Shown in pieces: positions 34,659 through 45,356 of a DNA stretch of 64,000 nucleotides. The notes below the pieces were generated by a model. It saw only the letters and a list, made by a program, of their open reading frames with translations, was not told the DNA's origin and ran no database searches. Each line of letters begins with the position of its first letter. The stretch's first letter is position 1. Location of the stretch: NCBI RefSeq assembly GCF_032854445.1, contig NW_027017953.1:2501-66500 (forward strand). Direction: 5' to 3'. The translations under genes and the position numbers were made by a program. This DNA comes from Liolophura sinensis (taxonomy: Eukaryota > Mollusca > Polyplacophora > Chitonida > Chitonidae).

Positions 34659-35157
34659 TTATGATCACTCGGACCGCCACAGTAAATGGCCATATAGATT
34701 CACCAAGACACCAGGACCATCTGCAATCACTCGGACCGTCACGATAAATGGCCATATAGATTCCTCAAGACACCAGAACCATCTGCAATCACTCGGACCG
34801 CCACAGTAAATGGCCATATAGATTCCTCAAGACACCAGAACCATCTGCAATCACTCGGACCGTCACGATAAATGGCCATATAGATTCACCAAGACACCAG
34901 AACCATCTGTGACCACTCGGACCGTCACGATAAATGGCCATATAGATTCACCAAGACACCAGAACCATTTGCAATCACTCGGACCGTCACGATAAATGGC
35001 CATATAGATTCACCAAGACACCAGAACCATCTGTGACCACTCCGACTGTCACGATAAATGGCCATACAGATTCACCAAGACACCAGAACCATCTGTAACC
35101 ACTTGGACCGTCACGATAAATGGCCATATAGATTCACCAAGACACCAGAACCATATC
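34659..35157. repeat. 62-bp tandem repeat, eight highly similar units
   Basis: The unit contains ACTCGGACCGTCACGATAAA, TGGCCATATAGATTCACCAA and GACACCAGAACCATCTG. Differences are a few bases per unit (CACAGTA/CACGATA, CACC/CTCA), so this array is younger or better homogenised than the 46-bp array. Confidence 0.95.
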
Positions 35158-36830
35158 ACTATTTTGCGATGACAGGTTGTCTTATCTAATCGTATTTTTA
35201 GATGCAAATGGGCCTCTACTCAGATATCGCTGTTGCCGGTAATCCAAACTCTCAAATGTAGAAAGCAAATTATTTGTATACTTACTGATATCACTGGATC
35301 GCTGTTTTCCTTTCTTGTCAAATAGACTAAAGAGCTTAGGGTACCAGGGACGCGAAATGTGTTTCCGGTTTATCTAAGATGGAGTATCCGATGATGGTGA
35401 GATATTTCCAGATTAGAGACTGATTTATTGGGCTCGGGATGTGCGCTATTTCTTTGCAATTTGTAACATTTGAGATGTAACAGCGTCTGGACACCGCTTA
35501 TGACAAGCGCTTGCCCTATTTTAGTTTTACCTGTCGATGCATTAAATCATAAAGAACCAAGTGCGTTGGAGAAGAAATGGCTATGGCGGTTTAGCCTGTC
35601 GCGATTACCCAGAATGGTTATTTATCCATTTCCAGACGTAAATTCTGCTCAGCTCGATATATTTCCATCTACATTAATAGCAAAGTGGGTTTTGCAACCT
35701 GTTTCCACTATACGTCGCATACATTAAAGTTGCAGAACTGCCTTCCTGTAACCAGTTAGGCCTACCACTATTTATCACGCACACTAAAGTGGTAGAACTG
35801 TCTTTCTGTAACCTGTATAACTTCTCGCTCAGTATCGTAGCTGTCACAATATTTCACGGAAATCGGAAACGTCTTATTTATCAATGGCTTCTTTAAGTTG
35901 TCTGCGCCTCTAACCCAGGCTATTCCAACGTCTGAGGACAGTCTCATAGGTACAGATGTCATTTAGAAAGTGAATTAATATAGCACACATTCTAGTGCTG
36001 AAATTTTGCTGAGACCACCGTGGGTTTCGAACCAGCGATCTCAGAGTCAGGCACCAAATACCAGAGTGGTCTAGACAGTTGACATGTATTGCTGGCGATT
36101 TGACTATTACATTCATAGAATGAATAACGTGAATCACAAAGCACACTTTGAGGCATGTTTAAGGCTCAGCCATAAGAGAGACGAAAATGTCAAGTCTAAG
36201 TGGGATAAAGCGGGACAAATCGGCTCAGAATGGTCGGAATCGATCGGACATGTTTGGATAATTTTCTAAAGGGGTTCGTTTATTGCTCCTAAACAACTGG
36301 ATTACTGGAAATTCCCATACAATGGCAATGATCTCAAAACATTTTGAATATCTGTTCCATACGTCTACAATTCAGTAAAGAATTAGAGTCATCCTTGATA
36401 TTTGTAAACTTTCCAAAAGGTTATGGAGTATCTAGTTATAGGAGTGATTCTTACACACACTAAAGAATTAATCTAAACGGTGAAATCCCAACATACGGTC
36501 TATATTTACACAAAATAACATACCGTATTTGTTTTTGCAAGTTTAATAAAATTTACATGGTATATTTTAGTATATTTAGAATCTGCAAGTGTTTCATATG
36601 TGTCAGGCAGTAACAAAATGGTAATATAAGTGAAAATAAGGTATTGCCTTCATCAGCTAGGCTAATTAAGTGCTGCTCGCCTCCTGTCGTGGAATGTTAT
36701 CGTGAAACAAAATAAAAAAGAAGCTGATTATGACTTTTCAAATTTGGATTAACTTTTGTTTTTTGTTTCTTATTACTTGTTGTTGTGTGTTATGTGGTAA
36801 AAAAGCAGTGAGGAGGTTGGCGTGACATAT
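35158..36830. other. Intronic DNA, nothing recognised
   Basis: Only short frames without recognisable protein content. A small direct repeat (AAAGTTGCAGAACTGCCTTC and AAAGTGGTAGAACTGTCTTT) lies at 35726-35815. Confidence 0.4.
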
Positions 36831-36834
36831 GGAA

Positions 36835-37610
36835 TCTAGCCCCAGCCGCTGACGTTTACATATCCAGTGTATAGTTACCGCCATTTTTATCCTGTACATT
36901 TATATCTTTACTTGTATCCCCGCCTCTGACGTTTGCATATCCAGTGTATAGTTACCTTCATTTTTATCCTGTATATTTATATCTTCACCTGTAGCCAACA
37001 CCTCTGACCTTTACATATCTAGTGTTATCTCCACTTTTATCCTGTACTTTTTTATCTTCACTTGTTGCCCCCGTCTCTGACGTTTACATACCATGTGTTA
37101 CCTTCATTTTTATCCTGTACATTTATATCTTCACTTGTAGCCTCTGTCTCTGACGTTTACATATCCAGTGTATAGTTACCTCCCTTTCTACCTGTACATT
37201 TATACCTTCACTTGTAGCCCCCGCCTCTGACGTTTACATATCCAGTGTATAGTTACATGTATTTTTATAATGTACATTTCCCGGCCGTAAGTGGGAAGGT
37301 CTGCCAGCAACCTGCGGATGGTCGTGGGTTTCCCCCCACCATAATGCTGGCCGCCGTCGTATAAGTGAAATATTCTTGAGTACGGCGTAAAACACCAATC
37401 AAATAAATAAATAAATACTGAACCTTTCCCCCCGACTCTGACCTTTACATATCCAGTGTTACCTCCATTTTTATCCTGTACATTTTCGTCTTTAATTGTA
37501 ACCCCCGCCTATGCCATTTCAAGTGTATAGTTACCTCCATTTTTATCCTGTATATTTATGTCTTTACCTGTAGTTTCCATCACTGACGTTTACATATCCA
37601 GTGTATGTAA
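36835..37610. repeat. ~78-bp tandem repeat interrupted by a SINE
   Basis: Units carry TCTGACGTTTACATATCCAG, TGTATAGTTACCTCCATTTT and TATCCTGTACATTTATATCT with moderate divergence. A SINE (37278-37417) splits the array. Confidence 0.9.
37278..37417 (+). mobile_element. SINE fragment in the 78-bp array
   Basis: Reads CCCGGCCGTAAGTGGGAAGG, CTGCGGATGGTCGTGGGTTT, CGCCGTCGTATAAGTGAAAT and the AATAAATAAATA tail. The tRNA-like head is absent. Confidence 0.85.
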
Positions 37611-38853
37611 ATTGCAAGTCTGTCAGTGGTGTTTTGTCATAAGGTATTCCTTTCAAGAATGTATTATAAAAGATTACTCTCAGAGTAAACTCATTATTAG
37701 TGTTGCCGTAAATGAAAAAACAATATCCTTCTAGTCTACTAATTTTTTTACAGGATGACATACCTCCGTAGCTATACATATAATTCCTGAAAGAAAGTCT
37801 GCGAATGTGTTCCTATTCCTTAGCGTTACTATCAAACGTATATACCCTTTAGAAGTGCGGGAGAGAGAGTGGATGGATAAAAGTGAATAGGTTCCCTAAA
37901 AATACATAGCCATCATTCTCATGAATGTAATCACTTTTGGTTTAGAACCCTGGCACAGTCAAGATACCAGATCATCAGTAGCAGCATTTTAACAGTGTGC
38001 ATTTTCAAAGGCGTTTTGATTGATAGCTTCAGTTAGGAGAATTTAACCCATGTATTACCATGTTCCTATATTCTCATACCAATGATCAGTAGGCGTGGCT
38101 TGACAACTGTCAGTTTTTTTGGAGGCGTTGGCATTTTTCCATGTAAGTACACTAGAACCCCCTTTTGGTTACAAGAGCACATTGATTTTTCTTACTATTT
38201 ATGCAGCACATTTGTCACCTTCAATCTCAAAAATATATTTCCCTAACCTTCGCGTGCTACTATGCCATACCCCCTCCACATGAAGCTTCCACCTTTCTCT
38301 TTAGGATAACAATTTTTTATTTGAGCTGTTGCTTCTGGAAGTGAAATCATAGCAGTTTATAACCTTGGTAACCGCCAGAAGGATAGGTAATAACAGTGGA
38401 CAAACAGTTATCATTATCCAGAAGGAACCAGATTATGATATACTTTATGCAGATGCTAAACAGCAGTGTAGAAATTCATGGTGTATCAACAACCTAAAAT
38501 GTCTGTGTGAACAGTATAATGTTTCACTCTTTCACAATACAATTCCCAGTTTTTTTTTTATTTGTCCGGTAACAAAGCCTTAAAATATCAAAATCTGCTT
38601 TTGACCCTACTTTTGTCTTCTGATAAAACAAGTATAAATCGCATCACTCGAGTTTTCACACGTATGTTCTTTACTAATTGCACTTGATATTCAAGTAACT
38701 TCCTTGTTTTTCTGCGAGAAAAGTTACACCTCACTTTTGCACCGAATTGGACGAATCCCCATGTAGTTGCAAGGGATCCTTTCATTCACGAGAGGTTGTA
38801 GTATCCTTAACGTCAGACTTAGCCCGTCACTTTATGTCTGTTCTATTTCGCAG
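37611..38853. other. 3' part of the GPCR intron, nothing recognised
   Basis: Ends in a pyrimidine-containing acceptor (TCTGTTCTATTTCGCAG). No other feature is supported. Confidence 0.5.
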
Positions 38854-39743
38854 GTAAACTTGTGCCTTTCCTCGAGAGCACCGCCCAGAAGACGTCCGTA
38901 CTCACCATTGCCGCCATCAGCTTCGAACGTTACCACGCCATCTGTCGGCCACTACAGTCTCAGTACTTATACTCAAGAACGCGAACCGTCCTGATCCTGA
39001 CGACGCTGTGGATCACAGCCGCACTCGTGTCTTGCCCTTTCGCTGCGATCTCGCTGGTAGAGGACGCTACGTTTTACGACGGCTCTGCTGTCAAAGTCTG
39101 CCGAACTAAAATCTACCTTACCTGGCATTACGTGTATGTGATTATCCTCCTTGTGGTGTTTTTCCTCATACCGCTGGTAGTCCTCTTGATTTTGTATTCC
39201 AGGATTATGTTTCGACTTACCTCGGACGTATTGGCCATTGGCCAAAGGAATGATCAGCGAGCTCTAATGAAACTGAAACTCCGGCGACATTCCGTCTATC
39301 TACTCATCGCCATTATCCTTTTATTCTTCATCAGCCTTTTGCCGATGAGGGTGTTTGTGTTGTGGGTAATTTTCGCTCCCCTGAACGACATGAAAACTTT
39401 GGGCTTTGAGGGATATCTAAATCTATTGTGCTTTATTCGGGCCATGGTGTATTTTAACAGTGCTACCAATCCGGTCGTGTATAGCCTGATGTCCTCCAAG
39501 TTTAGGGCTGCCTTCTGGTCTCTGCTACGCTGCAAACGCACCAAAAAACAACCTGTTCACATGTGTGGATATTACCTAACCACGTCACCCCCACACCATT
39601 ACTGTGTCCTGCAAACGCCAACAAATCGACTTGCCTCCGGTGTGAAGGCTAGCACGTTCGGATATAAACTCAACATAATGTTAACAACTGCACAGAGAAG
39701 CAGTAAGTTTCGCTCCAATAGCTCGGAGGAGGAGGACAGTTAA
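38854..39743 (+). CDS. Rhodopsin-class neuropeptide-type GPCR, exon 2
   Basis: Completes the codon for the TM3 cysteine and encodes the rest of the receptor to TAA at 39741. Visible class A marks: AISFERYHAICRPL at the end of TM3 (ERY in place of DRY, residues 121-123); WITAALVSCPFA in TM4; a Cys in the second extracellular loop (VKVCRTKIYLTW) to pair with the TM3 Cys; FFISLLPMRVFVLW in TM6 with the conserved Pro; and NSATNPVVYSLMSSKFRAAF, the NPxxY region of TM7 leading into helix 8. The cytoplasmic tail ends in a serine/glutamate-rich stretch (SNSSEEEDS), a candidate phosphorylation region. The TM7 ending resembles TRH-receptor-type proteins. No frameshift is seen, so the gene appears intact. 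Confidence 0.9.
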
Positions 39744-40109
39744 ACTTTGGTTATTCATCTGTTGATTTTAATGATAATTGTTGTTATGATGCCTGATATG
39801 GTGCACTCCAAAATATTTCATTTTCATGCATAGACTAGATTTATAGCTAGATGAAACGACAATCAGGGAAGTTTAGATAAAGAGATATGTTCTTTATTTG
39901 TAGAACTATTGCCGTGGGGAAACGTCATCGTGTTGGTAATCAAAGTTATTGTCACACTCCCAGTCTTTGCCCTTGCTAGAATCCATGGAGAAATTTATGT
40001 ATTGTTGATGTTTGAAATTTTGTATGAATCAGTAATCAATATAGGAAATCAATGGACAAGAACAAATGCAGAATAAGCATAAAACAGATTTAAGATGTGT
40101 AATTATTTT
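39744..40109 (+). other. Probable GPCR 3' UTR and flank
   Basis: AT-rich and non-coding. AATAAGCATAAAA near 40073 is not a canonical polyadenylation signal, and no clear AATAAA is seen close to the stop. Confidence 0.35.
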
Positions 40110-40755
40110 CTTATGCCTTTCCTTCTGCTCTCTTTGGTAGTCACGTTCGCTTACATACAACTATTGTGGCGACGTTATCGCTTTCCGGGGCCTCCGGGGC
40201 CGAGGAGTTTAGCACGCCAGCATGTCCCATGTCCCACCTATGAGAACGCTGAGAGTTCAAGTCCAGCTCATGCTGGCTTCCTCTCCGGCCATATGTGGGA
40301 AGGTCTGTCACAAACCTGCGGATGGTCGTGGGTTTCCCCCGGGTTCCATCCACCATAATGCTGGCCGCCGTCGTATAAGTGAAATATTCTTGGGTACGGC
40401 GTAAAACTCTAATCAAATAAAAAATAAACAATCTTTCCTTCTGCTCCCTATGGTAGTTACATTCACTTACATCTAACTCAACTATCGAGACGACATTACG
40501 TCTTTCCTTCTGCTTCATATTATCTCTTTCCTTCTTCTCCTTATAGTTACATTCACTTACATGTAGCTATCTTGACGACGTAACGTCTTTCCTTCCACTC
40601 TCTGTGGTAGTTGCGTTCACTTACATGTCACTATCGTGAAGATGTTACGCCTTTCCTACGGTTTCTTATAGCTGTTACATTCAGTTACATGTAACTATTG
40701 TGGCGACGTAAAGTCTTTCAACCTGCTCGCTATGGCAGTTACGTTCTGTGTTCAG
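40110..40755. repeat. ~80-bp tandem repeat, about five units, split by a SINE
   Basis: Units share CTTTCCTTCTGCTCYCTATG, GTAGTTACATTCACTTACAT and CTATYGTGGCGACGTTA. The first unit is cut at about 40190 by a SINE, and the array resumes after it. Confidence 0.8.
40190..40430 (+). mobile_element. tRNA-derived SINE in the ~80-bp array
   Basis: Head with GGGGCCGAGGAGTTTAGC (A-box-like) and GAGTTCAAGTCC (B box). Body with AAACCTGCGGATGGTCGTGG and tail CGTCGTATAAGTGAAATATT then an A-rich end. Confidence 0.85.
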
Positions 40756-40939
40756 TTGTTTGAAAGCGATTTAGCGAATACCAGTATTAAGTAATATTTT
40801 AACCTCAATTTTTTGCGGTTAATGCAGTTGCCCAAAGTCGAAGTATAAGAACAGTAGACTTACTTCATATTTAATATACTGTGCAATTATCTTTCGGCTA
40901 AGTATCAAAACTGAACACCTGGCTTAAAGTTAAATATGG
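40756..40939. other. Short non-coding stretch
   Basis: Between the ~80-bp array and the recognisable Penelope-like sequence. It may be decayed Penelope-like DNA, but the match is too weak to claim. Confidence 0.3.
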
Positions 40940-41016
40940 TATTAAGTCTTCTTCAGCATTCAAGTAATAAACATGATTTATTTCTTCTGAAAGATACTAC
41001 ATGTATTTTCGATGTC
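40940..41016 (+). mobile_element. Left part of Penelope-like copy 2, upstream of the Polinton
   Basis: CATTCAAGTAATAAACATGA and TTTATTTCTTCTGAAAGATA match 9875-9925 of copy 1 (GATTCAAATAATAGACATGA, TTTATCCTTCTTCAAAGGAT). The match continues across the Polinton into 57601 (GGAACGGAAATCCGTTATCA against CGAACGGAAAATCCGTCATC). Confidence 0.8.
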
Positions 41017-41091
41017 GTAGTATAGGGAATAGGGGTTCTGGCGTACCCTCCCCTTGGGGCCCTCCCCAGAACAAATAGAGGCCCCCAGCCC
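41017..41091. repeat. Left terminal inverted repeat of the Polinton
   Basis: Reverse complement of 57520-57595 with only a few differences (for example GGCGTACC against GGCGCACC). It may have lost its first base, as the right end reads AGTAGTATA in reverse complement and the left reads CGTAGTATA. Confidence 0.9.
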
Positions 41092-41153
41092 CTTCTCGGG
41101 TTCTCTTAGACATACCAATTGCACCAGGTATGCTTTTACACTGTGTATACAAC

Positions 41154-41390
41154 ATGCCAAGGGGTTACAATAAGTGCCGGTGGCTACCCATCGGCTGCAC
41201 GGAGCTCTGTGGTAAGAGCTGTCTGGGGGACTACTGCGGGATTCATTTAGCCAGTCTGCGGAAGGGTCTTCGCACCCAGCCATGTATTAGCTGTGGTCAG
41301 GGCGTTAAAAACCGACTTCGGCTTTGCATGGCCTGTGGATATCATAATGGCCAGATGCGAGAAAGGCGGCAGAGGCGCAAGGCTTTCTAG
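41154..41390 (+). CDS. Small cysteine-rich, probably zinc-binding protein
   Basis: A 78-residue frame starting at MPRGYNKCRW (ATG 41154). Cysteines are arranged in short-spaced clusters: CTELCGKSCLGDYCGIH near the start, then CISCGQGVKNRLRLCMACGYH, which looks like a zinc ribbon. The C-terminus is arginine/lysine-rich (RERRQRRKAF). Such a layout fits nucleic-acid binding. It is the first gene inside the left terminal repeat, ahead of the polymerase. The frame ends at a stop just where charged residues continue in another frame (41390-41510), so the original protein may have been longer. Function is not known to me; zinc binding is inferred from the cysteines. Confidence 0.6.
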   Translation: MPRGYNKCRWLPIGCTELCGKSCLGDYCGIHLASLRKGLRTQPCISCGQGVKNRLRLCMACGYHNGQMRERRQRRKAF

Positions 41391-41595
41391 GACGAGTTCA
41401 ACCGGCTGGCGGCTATAGAAATTTACAATTAGAGAAACAGCATCACCAGGCAGATATCGGCGATCGAAATTTAGAGTTAGAGAAAAAGCACCGCTAGGCA
41501 TACGACGCGTACAATGAACCACCATCAAAAAGAGCGAGCACTACGGGGGAGTTTGAGACGCTCCTAGGTGTAAGTACCCACGGTCCCGGTATGCC

Positions 41596-41817
41596 TTGGA
41601 AGAATTGCAGGGGATCCTGGATAGGCATGAAACGGCTGTGGCTGAGTTGAAGCGGCTGCAAGACAGCAAGAACTCCCGAAGTAACGAGGAGTTGAAGCAA
41701 GACGTCAAGAAACCCCACAGTAACGAGGAGTTGAAGCAAGACGTCAAGAACCTCCTCAGTAACGAGGAGTTGGATGAATTGCGGAATACAGGGGGAAAAG
41801 AAACTAGAATTCACTAA
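41596..41817 (+). pseudogene. Repeat-bearing frame ahead of the DNA polymerase
   Basis: A 73-codon frame, helical and charged (LDRHETAVAELKRLQD), with a 13-residue repeat SNEELKQDVKKPH / SNEELKQDVKNLL / SNEELDELRN encoded by 39-bp tandem units (41684, 41723, 41762). It overlaps the start of the polymerase frame (41774) in another frame. It probably represents the N-terminal extension of the polymerase, or a separate small protein, now shifted. The in-frame 39-bp period suggests expansion while the frame was still coding. Confidence 0.5.
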
Positions 41818-44800
41818 CACCGGCCGGACCATAAAGAATCTCCTCCGGGCCTGGCAGATGGGCGTACCCGAAGGCGTTTGGACGGACCCAGTAGCCTTCT
41901 TAGAAGAAATTCGAGCCATTATTCGCCAGAAGCTAGAAGAAGAGATCCTGGCACTCAACGGGGTTAAATTCCAACTAGGCCTCAGGGTTCAGTTGCGAAA
42001 GAACAACGCCGATGGTAGTGAAGAGTATACCAGCCCAGTACTCCACAGCAAACAGGAGGCCCTCTTAGAGGCTGGTGACATTGACGGGGCTCTAGATGAG
42101 GCCTTCCCCACCATCCAGGAAATGCTGGAAAAATGGACACAGCGAGGGTCAGGGTGCGTGCAAACACTCTGGCTTGACATGGCAAGGTGTCAGCCACTGA
42201 GAGGCGGGTCCTACATCCCCCTACCTGCAGCTGTGAGTAACAAGAAAGCCGTCATGAATGTGAAGAACAAAGACGACGACTGCCTCCGATGGGCACTCCG
42301 ATCTGCCTTATTTCCAGCCTCCCGGGACCCTCAGAGACCAACAAAGTATCCCACCAATGATGGTCTTGACTTTGGGGGGATCCACGCCCCCACGCCCATC
42401 TCTCAGATCCCTAAAGTGGAGGAAAAGAACGACCTCGCCATCAACGTGTTCGGGTGGGACAACGGTGTAATCGTGCATCGTCTCAGCAAGCAGCCCGGCG
42501 ACACGCCCAGAATCAATCTGCTGCTGATTGGGAAGGCAGGCAAATTCCATTATACGTGGATAAAAGATCTCGACCGTCTCCTGTTCCAAGAAAGTAAGAC
42601 ACAAAATCGCAAACACTTCTGTGAGGGGTGCCTACACGGTTACACAAGGGAGGATCTGCTCGAGGCCCATAAGCCGGAATGCTGTGGAATTGGCCAGACG
42701 GCGGTGAGAGTGGAGATGCCCCAGGAGGGGGAAAACAAGTTCACCTTTCAGAACCACCACAAACAGCTACCGGCTCCTTTCATTATATATGCCGACTTTG
42801 AAGCTCTGACCAAAAAGGTTGAAGGCCCGCCGCCGTCACCTACAGAGAGCAGCACTCAAAAGACTCAGCACCACGAGCCCTGCAGTTACTGCTATGTTGT
42901 GGTGCGTTGCGACGGCCGCACAAAACCCCCCGTGGAATACAGAGGCTCTGACGCGACGGAACACTTTCTCAGAGCTCTCCGGCAGGAGGAGCGGGAAATC
43001 CAAACTGTTCTAGCTAACCCTATAGCTATGAGGATGACTCCCCAGGACTGGCAGGCCCACAGCAACGCCGCAACCTGCCACGTGTGTGAGAAGCCTCTAG
43101 GCGCCGATTCTGTGCGCGATCACTGCCATATCACCGGCAAGTACAGAGGTGCGGCCCATAACGCATGCAACCTAAAGTTGCGGTTGGGTCCCAAGACAGC
43201 CATACCAGTAGTCTTCCACAACCTACGGGGCTACGACGGGCACCTCCTGATGCAAGCCATAAGTAAGGTGGAGGGCCGCATCTCCTGCATCCCCAACAAC
43301 ACGGAAAAGTACATCTCCTTTTCGCTGGGGCAGCTCCGCTTCATCGACAGCGTTCAATTCTTACCGACTTCCCTTGACAATCCGGTAGAGGCCAACAAAC
43401 CTGAGGCTTTCCACATCACATCTCGATATGAGTCTGCCGAAGAAAAACGTAATTTATTCATGCGCAAGGGTGTCTACCCTATGAGCATATGAACTCCTGG
43501 GAACGCTTCGACGAGTCCAGCCTCCCACCCAAAGAGGCTTTCTACAGTAAGCTCAAAGTCGGAGGCATTAGCGATGAGGACTACATCCACGCTCAACAGG
43601 TATGGAAGGTATTTGACTGCACCAATCTGGGAGACTACACAGACCTTTACTGCCGCACAGACGTGCTCCTGTTGGCCGATGTGTTTGAAGCCTTCCAGAA
43701 GACTTATTTACGGCAGTATGGATTGGACCCTACTCACTACTTTACGAGCCCAGGTCTCTCGTGGGATGCGCTGTTCAAGAAGACCGGGGTAGAGCTGTTG
43801 ACCGACTACGACCAACATCACTTCATTGAGAAGGGGTTTCGAGGAGGTATCTCCATGGTAAGTAAGCGATACGCCAAAGCCAATAATCCGCAGGTGGAGG
43901 GATACAACCCCGAAAGTCCAAACAGCTACATCCAATACCTAGACGCCAATAATCTATATGGCTGTGCTATGAGTCAGTTCCTTCCAACGGGCGGCTTCCG
44001 GTGGGTAGATGACGCGCGGCGTCTAGGTGAAATGATTGCTACCCACCCCCACGACAGTCCTTCCGGTTACATCCTCGAGGTCGACCTCGAGTATCCGGCC
44101 GGCCTACATAACGCACATAACAGCTACCCATTAGCCCCGGAGCGTCTGGTGGTCCAGAAGGAGTGGATGTCAGACTATCAGCACGGCCTTCTCGGCAAGA
44201 AAGCGCCTACCGAGGTCGAAAACCTGGTCCCCAACCTCGGCAACAAGGAACGGTACGTCCTGCACTACCGGAACCTACAGCTGTATCTATCTCTGGGAAT
44301 GCGCCTGACAAAGGTTCACCGGGCCCTGAGATTCGCCCAGAGCCCTTGGATGGAACCCTATATCAGGATGAACACCGAGCTCCGAAAAACGGCCGCGAGT
44401 AAATTCGAGAAGGACCTGTACAAGCTAATGAACAACTCGGTCTTCGGAAAAACCATGGAGAACCTTCGGAAGCGTGTGGACGTCAAGCTGGTACGCTCTG
44501 GAGAAGACGACAAGCTCCGCCGCTTGATAGCCAGCCCGAGCTTCGCACGGGCAAACATATTTGATGATGACCTCGCAGCGATTCAGATGCACATGACCCG
44601 TCTAGTCCTAAACCTACCTATCTATGTAGGCATGAGCATTCTAGATCTCTCCAAGCACCTGATGTACGACTTCTACTACAACCACACGAAGGCCCAGTAT
44701 GGAGAGCGCTGCCAGCTCCTCTACACTGACACGGATAGTCTGGTACTCGAGATTCAGACTGAGGATATTTGTAGGGATATGGCTGAGAATGCAAACCTGT

Positions 44801-45201
44801 ACGACACCTCAGATTACTCACAAGAACACCCCCTGCACGTAGCAAATATAAAGGTCTTGGGGAAAATGAAGGACGAGTGCGCGGGGCGGCCGATCGCCGA
44901 ATACATTGGTCTGCGCCCCAAGATGTACTCCATTCTGGAGGCTGGTGGAGCTAACATTAAGAAGACCAAGGGCGTGAAAAAGGGAGTTGTGGAAAAGGGC
45001 ATCCGCCATAAGCAGTACAAAAAGGCCCTCTTCGAGAAGAAGATCTTCCGTCACGGTATGGACGTGCTGAGATCAGAGCGCCACCATATCAATGGGCAGC
45101 ACCTGAATAAGGTCTCACTGTCCCCCTTCGATAGTAAGCGTTGGATCGCCGAAGATGGTGTCCACACCTTGGCTTATGGCCATAGAGATGCGCCTCCTTG
45201 A
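41774..45201 (+). pseudogene. Family B DNA polymerase, protein-primed type, one frameshift
   Basis: Two abutting frames (41774-43492 and 43489-45201) encode one ~1140-residue polymerase. A one-base loss near 43485 ends the first at TGA, and the second opens at the overlapping ATG. Motifs in order: a C2HC zinc-like motif (CEGCLHGY..HKPEC, residues ~283-302); Exo I IIYADFEAL (~336); an HNH/endonuclease VII-like zinc cluster CHVCEKPLG..DHCHITGKYRG (~435-466) between Exo I and Exo II; Exo II HNLRGYDGH (~481). In the second frame: Exo III YCRTDVLLLADVF, Pol A LDANNLYGC, Pol B NNSVFGKTMEN and Pol C YTDTDSL. The metal-binding acidic residues are all present. The expected role is replication of the element from protein-primed ends. 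Only the frameshift is clearly inactivating. Confidence 0.92.
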
Positions 45202-45356
45202 CGGCACCCGCAGGATGGGCTGGAATGGACATCCTCTTCGAGGAACTACTAGCGCCGTAGAACCCCATCCGGGGGAAGCTGAGTATCGGGAGGCACTATA
45301 AACAACTCCTCACGAACGAATTTCCGTCGCGGGCCATCCGACGTATCGTCTAGATA

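Larger units (their letters stand above)
26541..38853 (+). other. 12.3-kb intron of the GPCR gene
   Basis: Donor GTGAGT at 26541 and acceptor TTCTATTTCGCAG ending at 38853. The intron is phase 1 and splits the codon for the conserved TM3 cysteine. It is filled with SINEs and at least five tandem arrays (46, 25, 36, 62 and 78 bp units). The in-frame reading beyond the donor (26541-26938) is intronic read-through, not receptor. Confidence 0.9.

Noticed and set aside
41494-41958. A 154-codon minus-strand frame at the polymerase start
   Set aside because: Shadow of the 39-bp repeat and polymerase coding strand; no independent support.
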